Position numbers and translations under genes: made by a program
Shown: positions 55,902-64,000 of the stretch, in pieces
Numbering within the stretch: the stretch's first letter is position 1
How the letters are laid out: each line of letters begins with the position of its first letter
Origin: Cyanobacteria bacterium FACHB-471
GTDB taxonomy: Bacteria; Cyanobacteriota; Cyanobacteriia; Elainellales; Elainellaceae
Assembly (NCBI GenBank): GCA_014695345.1
Contig: JACJOC010000093.1
Span: 1-64,000, forward strand
DNA: 64,000 nt
Reading direction: 5' to 3'
Notes under the pieces: generated by a model
Told to the model about the DNA's origin: nothing
Seen by the model: only the letters and a program-made list of their open reading frames with translations
Database searches by the model: none

Positions 55902-57560
55902 ATGAACTCATCCAGCCTCCAGGACGTTTCCCTTTATGAGCTAGCCCACAGCTCAGAGACCGCTCCTCGTCCTTTGCAGGTTAGCCCGACTATCTTTAAG
56001 TCCATGGTCAGTACCTTGATGGACTTGCTGCTTGACCAAAGAATTCCTGCAACTCTATGGCTAAAACTACCCCGTGGCGAAGCTTGGCAATCTGAGATTG
56101 AGCGTTTTCAAAAGTCAGTCAGTGTTCCCTCTTCGCTATACATTCTCAGTTCTCATCGGGAGGAGGCTAAAAAGCAAACCGCGATCGCAGACTTTGATCA
56201 ATTCGACCCGTTAGCGCCATCATACCCACTAGCCGAACTCGAACCCGAAGCAACAGACGAGCCACAGGAGGCTTCATTCGCAGCACCGACCGATGAACTA
56301 GAAGATGAATGGTTGGACGTTCGCGATCCCGTGCCCCCTTTGACTGGACATGCGGGTAGCCTGACCTTACCTCTGGCGGCTGAGAGCAACTTGAGGCGAG
56401 AATACTTTTTGCTGGTGTTGTCAGCTGATTTTTGTGGGTTGGTGCTGGCTCATCGACCTCGTTCCATGCGATCGCCACGAGATAGTGACAATCAAGACAC
56501 CCTATTCAGCAACCCTAAATCCATTCCAACAGGTGACGAAGAGGTCGATCGCAAGCATCCCTTATTGGGACTTTTTACCCTGAATGGTGAGACGATCCAG
56601 CAAGTTTTAGAAGGAATCCATCGCGCCGTTTGTTTTGGGCAATCGCAGGCTGAACCAACTGCTGAAATTGAAGAACTGCTGGTTAATTGGGATGGGTTTG
56701 TCGAGCAAGTGACAGATTGCCCACTCAACCCAAGCCTGTTGAGCCATTTATTTACTAAACAAGTTCAGCGACAAGAAGAAATCTGGTACAGCACGGCACT
56801 TTGGCGCAGACAGGCGGATGCTGCTACTGCGCTTCAGCTTGAAAATGAGGAACTGCTCCATTCCATTCGGCTCAAGGACGAATTTCTGAAGCATGTTGGG
56901 CAAGAGTTGCGGACACCGTTGACCACCATGAAAACGGCTCTTACCCTACTCGCTTCTCCCAGTCTTAAGACGCCTCAACGCCAGCGCTACATGGAGATGT
57001 TGACCCACGAGTGCGATCGCCAGAGTTCTCTCATCACCAGTGTGCTCGACCTGGTGCAGATTGAAGATGCAGTTGACACCCCGATGCAGCCGCTACGCCT
57101 GATCGAAGCAGTCCCCGGAATTGTCAGCACCTATCAGCCGCTAGCTCAGGAAAAGGGCATCATGCTAGCCTACACTGTGCCTGAAGACCTGCCACCCGTC
57201 TCCTGCCTGCCCAACTGGCTGAGGCAGATCGTCATCAACCTTCTGCACAACAGCATCAAATTCACCCCTGAAGGCGGACAGGTGTGGGTCAAGGCAAGAC
57301 AACAGGGCGACTATATTCAAGTAGAAGTGCGAGACACCGGAATTGGCATTCCACCCGCCGAAATCCCCCGAATCTTCGAGCGCTTCTATCGAGTACGTCA
57401 GGGTGGTGCAGACGACCAAAACGGCGCGGGTTTAGGGCTGTCCATTGTCCATCAGCTTTTGCTGCGCTGTGGTGGCTCTATCTCAGTGAGAAGTAAACCC
57501 GGCGAGGGGTCAGCTTTTATCGTACTGCTACCGCTCTATAGCTCTAGTCATAAAGGTTAA
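55902..57560 (+). CDS. DICT-domain histidine kinase with Gln in place of the phospho-acceptor His
   Basis: Encodes 552 residues. The N-terminal region (about 1-190) matches DICT sensory domains of cyanobacterial two-component proteins (SLYELAHSSETAPRPLQVSPTI). A middle acidic region and a helical stretch (about 300-330) lead to a HisKA-type domain reading FLKHVGQELRTPLTTMKTAL. The canonical motif is VSHELRTPLT, and the phospho-acceptor His is Gln334 (codon CAA). The ATPase is intact: N box NLLHNSIKF, G1 DTGIGIP, F box IFERFYRVR and G2 GAGLGLSIV. It may be a pseudokinase, a phosphatase or a scaffold. No membrane span. Confidence 0.9.
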   Translation: MNSSSLQDVSLYELAHSSETAPRPLQVSPTIFKSMVSTLMDLLLDQRIPATLWLKLPRGEAWQSEIERFQKSVSVPSSLYILSSHREEAKKQTAIADFDQFDPLAPSYPLAELEPEATDEPQEASFAAPTDELEDEWLDVRDPVPPLTGHAGSLTLPLAAESNLRREYFLLVLSADFCGLVLAHRPRSMRSPRDSDNQDTLFSNPKSIPTGDEEVDRKHPLLGLFTLNGETIQQVLEGIHRAVCFGQSQAEPTAEIEELLVNWDGFVEQVTDCPLNPSLLSHLFTKQVQRQEEIWYSTALWRRQADAATALQLENEELLHSIRLKDEFLKHVGQELRTPLTTMKTALTLLASPSLKTPQRQRYMEMLTHECDRQSSLITSVLDLVQIEDAVDTPMQPLRLIEAVPGIVSTYQPLAQEKGIMLAYTVPEDLPPVSCLPNWLRQIVINLLHNSIKFTPEGGQVWVKARQQGDYIQVEVRDTGIGIPPAEIPRIFERFYRVRQGGADDQNGAGLGLSIVHQLLLRCGGSISVRSKPGEGSAFIVLLPLYSSSHKG

Positions 57561-57563
57561 GAC

Positions 57564-57605
57564 AAAGAAGGGAGGCAGGGCTAAACCTCCTGTCTCCTTT
57601 CTTTT
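57564..57605 (+). terminator. rho-independent terminator after the histidine kinase gene
   Basis: AAAGAAGGGAGGCAGG (57564-57579) pairs with CCTGTCTCCTTTCTTT (57589-57604), a 16-bp stem with two G-U pairs, and T residues at its 3' end. It starts 4 bp after the stop and probably also serves the converging minus-strand gene. Confidence 0.8.
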
Positions 57606-57632
57606 TAAGAAGTAAGCACTACAAGTTGGCGT

Positions 57633-58754
57633 TTAAGGATTTGAGAAAGTCTCAATCTCTCGTCCCCCGATCGAGTACCCTGCACTCGTACGAGGTACTG
57701 AGAAAGGTTGAGGCGGGGGTTGAACCACCTGGGGCTGTTGCACGTTGGGAACTGGAGAAGTACCGCCTGCTGTTCCACCGCCGTAGGGAGTCTGGACCGG
57801 TTGCCCAATTCCAGGTTGAGCAGGAATGGTTTGCGGCAAGACTTGCGGAGCCTGCGGTAAGCCAGGTACAGCCTGAGGGCTAACCGAATTGGGGTTAGTT
57901 GGGCTGGTATACGGGCTATTGCGACCATAAATCAGTGAAGGCGGAATCGTGTAGCCCGTCGTTCCAGGGGTTGGAGAAGTTTGAGGGGCATATTGCCCTA
58001 CCGGTTGAGGCGGCAGATAAGTAGGAGTTGCCGCTGGCTGTCGCCTCGGGTCGCCTGAGGCTGGTTCAGAAGACTGGGACTGAGACTGAGTTTGAGCTTG
58101 AGTGGTGGGCTGGTTAGCAGAATTAGCGTATTGCTCAACTGCTGAGCGAAGTGGACTAGCAGGAGGAGTAGCTTGGGTGGCTGTGCCCAACCCAAAGCCA
58201 GGATTTGGTGCCCCAGCCGAAGCAGAATCAGCAGTAGTCGAACTTCCGGGCAACAAAGTGGGATTGTTGAACAGGTTCAGGCTCAAAGGTTGACCACCTT
58301 GAGCATAAGCTGACGAAAATGGAGAAGACTGACTAGTAGACTGAGGTGCCCCACTAACCAAAGGTGAATCCGTCGGCCGTAAGGTGGACGCTTCCCCATC
58401 TTCCCCATCTGCAGAGCGTGACGGCGGAGCCAGCAGATCAATTTCTGCTTCTTCATCAAAGTCACTAATCTCGTTTCTTAGGACCGAGAGACTGTCGATA
58501 TCCATCCCGATCGCACTGTCTTCTTCGGGCGGCAAGGCATCAGGGTTAGCCGTGTCAGTTGCGTTTTCAGCTTCAGGAGAGACTCGATCGCTCTCACTAA
58601 CGGTCAACCAGTCTGGGCGCTGCAAAAGAGTGTAAACGGAGAACAAGGTCAGCAACAGGATTGCCGCAGATCCCCAAACCGCAGGGCGCTTTAGAATCCG
58701 CAGCCGCGCTTTGAGATAACGAACGGAAGCCGGAGAGTGATTGAGAGGTGACAT
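57633..58754 (-). CDS. single-span protein with long Pro/Gln/Ser-rich region
   Basis: Encodes 373 residues. The cytoplasmic N-terminus (about 25 residues) is followed by one hydrophobic helix (GSAAILLLTLFSVYTLL, about 28-44). The rest is low-complexity and disordered-looking, rich in Pro, Gln, Ser and Thr (for example PQTSPTPGTTGYTIPPSL), ending in GREIETFSNP. No domain recognised. It follows the lptF/G gene on the same strand with a 165-bp gap and may be an envelope linker protein. Confidence 0.7.
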   Translation of the reverse strand: MSPLNHSPASVRYLKARLRILKRPAVWGSAAILLLTLFSVYTLLQRPDWLTVSESDRVSPEAENATDTANPDALPPEEDSAIGMDIDSLSVLRNEISDFDEEAEIDLLAPPSRSADGEDGEASTLRPTDSPLVSGAPQSTSQSSPFSSAYAQGGQPLSLNLFNNPTLLPGSSTTADSASAGAPNPGFGLGTATQATPPASPLRSAVEQYANSANQPTTQAQTQSQSQSSEPASGDPRRQPAATPTYLPPQPVGQYAPQTSPTPGTTGYTIPPSLIYGRNSPYTSPTNPNSVSPQAVPGLPQAPQVLPQTIPAQPGIGQPVQTPYGGGTAGGTSPVPNVQQPQVVQPPPQPFSVPRTSAGYSIGGREIETFSNP

Positions 58755-58919
58755 GGTTATAGCAGTCCGAACTCTACAACAAATCCATTAGCTGAACTTG
58801 ATTTTGTTCTATCCTAGCCGCTTCTTAAAATTTATACCTGCTTCTATATGAAGTCTTCTTCAACACTTCACACAGAAATCTGCGTAGATTTGTTAACGTC
58901 AACGCCTTTAATCACAGCC

Positions 58920-60104
58920 CTAGCGAGAAGCCCGAACTAACAGGAAACCACCAGCCACCAGCCCAAGCAGGTTGGGTAGCCACGCTCCCATAAAGGGCGA
59001 TAAAACTTCGTTTTGGGCGAGGGAGCCAGTGACCACCGCAGACAGGTAATAGCCAAAGATAATCACCAGGCTAATGGCAAAACCCGTTGCTCTCCCTGTG
59101 CGTCGCGATCGCGTCCCCAGTGCGGCCCCAACTAGCCCAAACGCCACACAGACAAAGGGCAACGAGTATTTCTGCTGAATTCGCACTCTTAGCTTGCGAA
59201 TCTTTGCCTCATCCCCACCCTGTTGTAGCAGCGCCATGTAATCTAGCGATTGTTTGATATTCATTTCGTCATAGTCACGTCCTCTGGAGGCAAGGTCCAG
59301 CGGGGTGCGCGGCAACTGAATTTGCTGCTGCTCAAAGGTGACGATATTGCGAAACGAACCATCCGACGACACCACATAAATGGTGCCATCAAAAAAATCC
59401 CAGGTGCTTTGAGCTAGATTCCAGATGGCGGATTTGGCACTAACAATTTGATTTAGCCCTTCTCGCGAAAAGTCTAGAATGGTTAGCCCCTGCATCTCCC
59501 GTCCGTTAAACTCTCTGGCATAGAAGAGCCGCGCTAGCCGCTGCTTGCGATCGCCATCATCTTCGACAAACTCCTGAAATTCTTGATAGAAGATGTTTTC
59601 TTCCTGAAATTCAGGTCTTTCATCCCCTAATGCCCGCTCCAGCGTCGTTGCTGCACGGTAGTTAGCCGCTGGAACAATTAGCTCGTTAAATACAAACGTC
59701 AGCCCCGTCACGATCGTACAAAGCACAACAGCCGGAAGCACCAGACGAAACACACTGATGCCACAGCCGCGCAGCGCCACCAGTTCACTGTCCGTGGAGA
59801 GCCGCCCATACGTCATCAGGGTAGCCAACAGCGAGGAGGCAGGAAAGCCATAAACCATGAACTGAGGAAAATTTAACGCTAGTATCTCTACAGCTGTAGA
59901 GATTGGCAATCCAGACTCCGTGACACGACGAATCAGATCAAACAGCGCCCCTACCGAAACACCAAGGGACGAAAAAATTCCCACCCCAAACAAAAAAGGC
60001 AGTGTTAACTCCGTGGCAATGTAGCGATCCATCACTGACAGTTGAGGCAGCCAGTTCCGCAGGTTAAGTTTTGGATTAGCAAGTTTTGAGAAACCTGAAT
60101 TCAT
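58920..60104 (-). CDS. LptF/LptG-family permease
   Basis: A 394-residue YjgP/YjgQ permease that helps extract lipopolysaccharide from the inner membrane. It has N-terminal spans (MDRYIATELTLPFLFGVGIFSSL) and a long periplasmic beta-jellyroll region in the middle. The C-terminal spans (SLPFVCVAFGLVGAALG and beyond) also match. LptF versus LptG cannot be decided from sequence alone; cyanobacteria often have one such gene. It lies 56 bp downstream of lptB in an lptA-lptB-lptF/G run. Confidence 0.88.
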   Translation of the reverse strand: MNSGFSKLANPKLNLRNWLPQLSVMDRYIATELTLPFLFGVGIFSSLGVSVGALFDLIRRVTESGLPISTAVEILALNFPQFMVYGFPASSLLATLMTYGRLSTDSELVALRGCGISVFRLVLPAVVLCTIVTGLTFVFNELIVPAANYRAATTLERALGDERPEFQEENIFYQEFQEFVEDDGDRKQRLARLFYAREFNGREMQGLTILDFSREGLNQIVSAKSAIWNLAQSTWDFFDGTIYVVSSDGSFRNIVTFEQQQIQLPRTPLDLASRGRDYDEMNIKQSLDYMALLQQGGDEAKIRKLRVRIQQKYSLPFVCVAFGLVGAALGTRSRRTGRATGFAISLVIIFGYYLSAVVTGSLAQNEVLSPFMGAWLPNLLGLVAGGFLLVRASR

Positions 60105-60160
60105 AAAAGCTGAATCAGCAACAGCATCGGGGAATTGAGGGGAGACTTTATAGAGTAGCC

Positions 60161-60889
60161 TTACGGTTGGAAACTGTCACCCAGATAGTATTGGCGCACT
60201 AGTGGATTACTGTAAAGCTCCTCCGAACTGCCGGATGCTAAAATTTGCCCATCTCGCATGATGTAAGCACGATCGGTGATTGCTAGGGTTTCTCGAACGT
60301 TATGATCGGTGATCAAGATGCCCATCTGGCGATCGCGCAAGTTAGCAATGATCTCTTGAATCTCAGCAACGGCGATCGGATCAACTCCCGCAAACGGCTC
60401 ATCTAGCAGTAAGAATTTTGGTCCATCTTGCCCAGATGCTAGTGCTCTAGCCAATTCTGTACGCCGTCGCTCTCCTCCGGAAACTTTAACTCCAGAAGTA
60501 GCAGCAACTTTCTCCAGGCGAAATTCCTTGAGCAGTTGATGTAACCGATCAACATGTTCGTAGCGCGGTACTCCTGTCTGCTGCAACACGAGCAAAATGT
60601 TGTCCTGCACACTGAGATGCCGAAAAATACTAGGTTCTTGAGCTAAATAGCCAATTCCCAATTTAGCCCGCTGGTGCATTGGCAAATCGGTGATGTCCAA
60701 GTCATTTAGCCAGACTCTACCCTGGTCAGGCTTTTCCAGCCCTGTTGCCATGTAAAAGGTAGTCGTTTTTCCTGCCCCATTTGGACCAAGCAGCCCTACC
60801 ACTTCTCCTCGCACTACCGAAAGGTTGACGCGGTTAACTACTGCGCGTCTACCGTAGGATTTGTGAACATTCTCCAGGACAATCTTCAA
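60161..60889 (-). CDS. lptB: LPS export ABC transporter ATP-binding protein
   Basis: A 242-residue ATPase that powers LPS transport. Walker A GPNGAGKTT, Q-loop YLAQEPS, signature VSGGERRRTELARAL and Walker B FLLLDEPFAGVDP, with the switch His in TDHNVRE. The ERRR-containing signature and overall length are typical of LptB. Confidence 0.94.
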   Translation of the reverse strand: MKIVLENVHKSYGRRAVVNRVNLSVVRGEVVGLLGPNGAGKTTTFYMATGLEKPDQGRVWLNDLDITDLPMHQRAKLGIGYLAQEPSIFRHLSVQDNILLVLQQTGVPRYEHVDRLHQLLKEFRLEKVAATSGVKVSGGERRRTELARALASGQDGPKFLLLDEPFAGVDPIAVAEIQEIIANLRDRQMGILITDHNVRETLAITDRAYIMRDGQILASGSSEELYSNPLVRQYYLGDSFQP

Positions 60890-60993
60890 GGTTGACCCTC
60901 GACGGTAGTTATTGCAAAAGGGTTAGCCCTAATCCTATCAGAGGCAGTTCATTCGTTATAGGATACTGTGCCAAAAGCAGTCCCAAGCAAAAA

Positions 60994-61521
60994 CTAGGGA
61001 CTAATGGGTGTCTTAAATTCTGGCTTGGGGTTAAAGTCTGACGATTCTTCCGTTGTAGAGACAGGAGTCGTCGTCGCAACAGGGGCATTAGGGTCAGGCA
61101 CGATATAGATTGACTCAACCTGCCGCTGATCTTCAGGAAGGGCTACAAATCGTCCTTCGTCGACTAGATAAGTAATTGTTTCGGCGCGCATACTATTGCC
61201 CTCTTGCAGGACATAGACATCGCCACTGAGGACAATTCGCCGTTCACGGCTATAGTACTGAGCCTGGGCAGAAGTGGCTTGAATTTGCCGAGCCGGGTAG
61301 TTAATCTGCACATTGCCACGAGCCGTTACTACGCCCGTCACGGCATTGGCTTCCTGCACATCTGAGCGCAGGGTCAACGGTTGGTTGGGTCGCTGGGCTG
61401 GGGCATTCTGAGCAATCGCCAAAGGTAGAGGCAAAGGAGCGATCGCCCCCATTACCGCAGCAGAGACCAGCGTCAATTTGAGGAAAGGCAGGTTGAAGCG
61501 GGAGCGAGACGCAGATTTCAT
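60994..61521 (-). CDS. lptA: LptA/OstA-like periplasmic LPS transport protein
   Basis: Encodes 175 residues with a signal peptide (about 1-36, ending IAIAQNA). The core contains the OstA/LptA beta-jellyroll wording LRSDVQEANAVTGVVTARGNVQINYPARQIQATSAQAQYY. It forms part of the bridge carrying LPS across the periplasm. It heads the lptA-lptB-lptF/G cluster. The tail is Pro/Thr-rich. Confidence 0.85.
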   Translation of the reverse strand: MKSASRSRFNLPFLKLTLVSAAVMGAIAPLPLPLAIAQNAPAQRPNQPLTLRSDVQEANAVTGVVTARGNVQINYPARQIQATSAQAQYYSRERRIVLSGDVYVLQEGNSMRAETITYLVDEGRFVALPEDQRQVESIYIVPDPNAPVATTTPVSTTEESSDFNPKPEFKTPISP

Positions 61522-61770
61522 AAACGAAGTAATAGAACTTTTAGTAGGAATTAGGTAGTAAGGCTTAAAACTGAACGCTAGCCAAGTGCAACAGCTTCTA
61601 GTTCTAGCGTAGATGCAGCTAGTTTATATGCCAATATTACCCAACCAGAACCTGATCACAAGAAACAAGCAAGCTCTATAACGTCCTTGACTCTCCTATC
61701 TTCACAGAAGTTTCAGCCTCAACAGAACTTTTGTTAAAAAGTTTGTACCTTTGACTCACTTCAGCAAGAA

Positions 61771-62211
61771 CTAGCTCACTGATTGCGATCCTTCCTCAGC
61801 TTTTGAGATAGTCGGCAGCTTCAAGGAGCCGGTTGAGGCGAGGCGATCGCCCGCTTCCATTTGTACCAGATCCGCCACTCGCTCTGCTCCTACCTGTTGC
61901 AACATCGCCAGCAAATCTGCCGCCTGATTTAACAACTGCGTCACATTTACTCCAGAATAAACGGGTTGGTAGTGTCGCAGCCGATTCATCCCCTCTCCCA
62001 GCAGAATCACCGCCCCTCGCCAATTGTGATTACCCAAATGGTGCAACGCCACTGCAATTTGTAGTACCCCCTGGTAAAACCGCTTTTCTGGCTCCACTGA
62101 ATCCATCCACAGTGCCTCTAGCGTGTCGTGGCAATCATAAAACTGGCGCTGATTGAACTGCTCCACGCCCTGCCAAAATTCCTCTGGGATTTCCTCCATC
62201 TCTTCATTCAT
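61771..62211 (-). CDS. DUF309 family protein
   Basis: Encodes 146 residues, mostly helical. The signature EFWQGVEQFNQRQFYDCHDTLEALW and the following RFYQGVLQIAVALHHLGNHNWRGAVILL match DUF309. Biochemical function is unknown; His and Asp in the first motif could bind metal. It starts 4 bp after the stop of the DUF58 gene, so the two are cotranscribed. Confidence 0.9.
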   Translation of the reverse strand: MNEEMEEIPEEFWQGVEQFNQRQFYDCHDTLEALWMDSVEPEKRFYQGVLQIAVALHHLGNHNWRGAVILLGEGMNRLRHYQPVYSGVNVTQLLNQAADLLAMLQQVGAERVADLVQMEAGDRLASTGSLKLPTISKAEEGSQSVS

Positions 62212-62215
62212 TCGT

Positions 62216-63394
62216 TTAGTGTCGCGGTAAAGGTGCCTGAAGTTGAAGCTGTAGGTCTTTTTCGGATTGAACTACAAAACCGGGATGGCTGGAGCTGAGC
62301 GATACGTTTGATAGCGGCTTCTCAGACCGCAACTTATTGGAATTTCTCGGTGACCACAGGAGCCAACGACTACCTTGGGGTAAATCATTGAGGCTATCTG
62401 GATTTTGGCTGAGCCACACCAGAGACAGCGGAGGGAGGCGATCGCCCGTCTCCTCTTCTCCAGCATACGTTTCTGCCAGCGCTTCCAGCACCGCTTGTCC
62501 ACCACGCAGCAGTCCCGTTCGAGCGGTCCAGAGGCTGACCTGAAGCTGACGCTGAACTGCATAAAAATACAGCGAAGCCGCCGCGATCACCGCTTGCTCA
62601 AAGTCATCTTGCTCCCAGGCGATCGCACTGTCCAAAGCAATGACGACTTCCTGCCCACCCGTAAACATCTCTAGCTCTCGCACCCTTAGCTCTCCGTAGC
62701 GGGCGCTAGTGCGCCAGTGAACCAACCGAATTGGATCTCCCCAACGGTAAGGACGTAGCGTCCGCGTTACCCCCTCTGTTGCCCCTAGAGCACGGTAACT
62801 GCTCTGCACCTGAGCATTCACGTCCCTCCCCATCTCATCAATCAAAGGACACTGACTCAGAGGCAAAACGATGGGGTAGACAATCGCGATCGCCTTTGCT
62901 GTTCGACTCCGCCGACTCCAAAATAGTCCCAGCGGTGCAGCCGTTCTTAGATTCACCGTATGCCAGCGATACACGCCCCGTCGCTGAGTCGGCTGCTGAT
63001 AAACCCAGCGCTGCATTCCCCTTGCTGGAATTAGCTCAAACGCCTTCTGCACTGGCTTGTTTAACACATGAGGCAGCATATCTTGAACCTCAATTAGCGT
63101 TTTGGGCTGGGTTGCTGGGTTGTGCAATTCCAGTTCAATCGTGAGCAGTTCACCTGCACTAACAGGTTGAATCGGCTGTCGGATCACCCGAATCTGCCGC
63201 AGCGATCGCTGGGGGAGGATGGTGGCGATCGCCAACAGCGCAAAAATTACCCCACTAATCACATACAGCCAACCCGACATCGTATTCGTCGCCGATGCAA
63301 AGAAAAACAGCGACAGCCCCGCCAACAGCCAGCCGCTATAGGCAGGCTTCACCCAGCGAGTCTCCAGCCAATCATTAATCTGCTGATATTGCAT
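62216..63394 (-). CDS. DUF58 domain protein
   Basis: Encodes 392 residues: two membrane spans near the N-terminus (about 18-60), then a DUF58 domain with the hallmark RWGDPIRLVHWRTSARYGELRVRELE. DUF58 proteins often sit with MoxR ATPases and vWA proteins; no MoxR is seen here. Possible role in envelope or complex maturation. It ends 4 bp before the start of the DUF309 gene, in the same operon. Confidence 0.88.
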   Translation of the reverse strand: MQYQQINDWLETRWVKPAYSGWLLAGLSLFFFASATNTMSGWLYVISGVIFALLAIATILPQRSLRQIRVIRQPIQPVSAGELLTIELELHNPATQPKTLIEVQDMLPHVLNKPVQKAFELIPARGMQRWVYQQPTQRRGVYRWHTVNLRTAAPLGLFWSRRSRTAKAIAIVYPIVLPLSQCPLIDEMGRDVNAQVQSSYRALGATEGVTRTLRPYRWGDPIRLVHWRTSARYGELRVRELEMFTGGQEVVIALDSAIAWEQDDFEQAVIAAASLYFYAVQRQLQVSLWTARTGLLRGGQAVLEALAETYAGEEETGDRLPPLSLVWLSQNPDSLNDLPQGSRWLLWSPRNSNKLRSEKPLSNVSLSSSHPGFVVQSEKDLQLQLQAPLPRH

Positions 63395-63407
63395 AGGAAT
63401 TTTGCGG

Positions 63408-63480
63408 ATGGGGGATTAAGAATTAGGGATTAGGGAATGGGGATCAGAGGCTAACCCCCAATCATCCCCCCCAACCTGAG
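63408..63480. repeat. G/C-rich intergenic repeat tract
   Basis: A run of GGGGGATTAAGAATTAGGG, GATTAGGG and CTAACCCCC-type words lies between the DUF58 gene and the coiled-coil gene. It shows the same vocabulary as the tracts in chlD and before recO. Probably a dispersed short-repeat element. Confidence 0.6.
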
Positions 63481-63523
63481 TAAGCAGGCTATAATTTTTG
63501 CGGAAGCGTAACATAATTTGCAC

Positions 63524-63850
63524 ATGAGTAATCCCCTGGTTCATGCGTTTTTTGTAGGCAGAGCTTTCGCAGAAGCGCTCGGCGAGCAGCTTGAAAACGC
63601 TGTAACTGACACCCTTAGCGAGCTCGGCAAATTTGATGCGGAGCAACGCGAACGTCTACGACAGTTCACAGAGCAAGTCATCGAACGAGCCAATCGTGAA
63701 GAAGAATCTGCTATGCAGGGTCGTACAACCTCAGCCTTAGTGCGTCGCGGTTCGCAACCAGAAGACCTGCAAGCCACCATTGACGAACTTCGGGCAGAGG
63801 TTGCCCAACTTCGCGCTGAGCTGCAGCGCTATCGCAGCCGATCGTCCTGA
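63524..63850 (+). CDS. conserved cyanobacterial coiled-coil protein (DUF6825-like)
   Basis: From ATG 63524 it encodes 108 residues. A TTG at 63518 adds only two. It opens SNPLVHAFFVGRAFAEALGE, continues in amphipathic helices, and ends in a coiled coil (ATIDELRAEVAQLRAELQRYR). From memory the N-terminal part is shared by a cyanobacterial family without known activity; I hold that assignment loosely. Confidence 0.75.
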   Translation: MSNPLVHAFFVGRAFAEALGEQLENAVTDTLSELGKFDAEQRERLRQFTEQVIERANREEESAMQGRTTSALVRRGSQPEDLQATIDELRAEVAQLRAELQRYRSRSS

Positions 63851-63902
63851 TAGCTTAGCGTTCTAGCTCCACTGCACTCTAAAAATCTCAAAAGCTCACT
63901 CC

Positions 63903-64000
63903 TTAGTAGGCTTTAACTAACTTAAAATCTTTCTCCTGAAGTTTCTTTAAGCACTTGAGTGTCTGTTCCTCCTGATGATCCCATTCAACCTGCACGGAGT
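63903..64000 (-). CDS. partial gene cut by the window edge (3' end)
   Basis: On the minus strand, from the window edge, an open frame encodes VEWDHQEEQTLKCLKKLQEKDFKLVKAY and ends with TAA at 63903-63905. About 31 residues are visible, a charged helix typical of a C-terminus. The rest lies beyond the window. No family assignment. Confidence 0.45.
   Translation of the reverse strand, partial: SVQVEWDHQEEQTLKCLKKLQEKDFKLVKAY

Overview
The window is chromosomal DNA of a cyanobacterium. Three things show this: chlorophyll and carotenoid genes (chlD, acsF, pds, crtB); HIP1 octamers (GCGATCGC) throughout genes and spacers; and cyanobacterial families such as a type III-like glutamine synthetase, a zinc-ribbon/kinase/WD40 protein, a DICT-type histidine kinase and the Mn transporter mntABC. 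Moderate GC and many short intergenic repeats suggest a filamentous Leptolyngbya-like lineage, but the genus cannot be fixed from sequence alone. I saw no rRNA, tRNA, CRISPR array, transposase or prophage. Gene content is mostly housekeeping, with novelty concentrated in spacers, gene ends and odd domain variants.

Layout. 1-7 kb: a possible tiny membrane ORF, a secreted protein, chlD, an SDR dehydrogenase, a membrane-anchored HTH protein, a CsbD-like exported protein, and acsF with a strong terminator. 7-16 kb: a trehalose-synthase-like GH13 enzyme, trpD, a retropepsin-like lipoprotein, carA, an inositol-monophosphatase-family enzyme, a small exported peptide and photolyase. 16-20 kb: groES-groEL behind a perfect CIRCE, an orphan PEP-CTERM tail and an alpha/beta hydrolase. 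20-24 kb: an S4 RNA-binding protein, small conserved proteins, and pds-crtB, the first two steps of carotenoid synthesis. 24-33 kb: a TerB-like protein, mntAB diverging from mntC, deoC, recO, an MFS carrier and a GT4 glycosyltransferase. 33-46 kb: kinase-WD40, a PEP-synthase-like protein, ilvN, an HtrA-type protease flanked by inverted repeat copies, a quinone-oxidoreductase-like MDR enzyme, a pentapeptide membrane protein, ppa and an MBL-fold hydrolase. 46-53 kb: a glnT-like ligase diverging from an FAD amine/amino-acid oxidoreductase, a 21-bp tandem array fused to the 3' end of an acyltransferase gene, sbcD and cysH. 53-64 kb: a glutaredoxin-like gene, murE, a DICT histidine kinase, an lptA-lptB-lptF/G lipopolysaccharide export cluster, DUF58 and DUF309 genes, and a conserved coiled-coil protein.

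How the genes fit together: chlD inserts Mg into protoporphyrin and acsF closes ring E of the same pathway. pds and crtB supply photoprotective carotenoids. mntABC feeds Mn to the photosystem II cluster. groESL, htrA and phr are stress functions. trpD, carA, ilvN, cysH and the glnT-like gene are nitrogen, sulfur and amino-acid metabolism. murE, lptABF/G, GT4 and the PlsC-like acyltransferase build the envelope.

Most notable: (1) a 14-unit, 21-bp minisatellite that runs in frame from the stop codon of the acyltransferase and encodes a heptapeptide; (2) a histidine kinase with the phospho-acceptor His replaced by Gln but ATP-binding boxes intact; (3) a PEP-CTERM sorting tail without a protein; (4) a MITE-like hairpin element with 11-bp direct repeats in the ppa leader; (5) a duplicated ribosome-binding/start region in front of mntC that makes a four-residue decoy ORF; (6) intergenic-type C-rich repeat tracts inside the chlD coding sequence.
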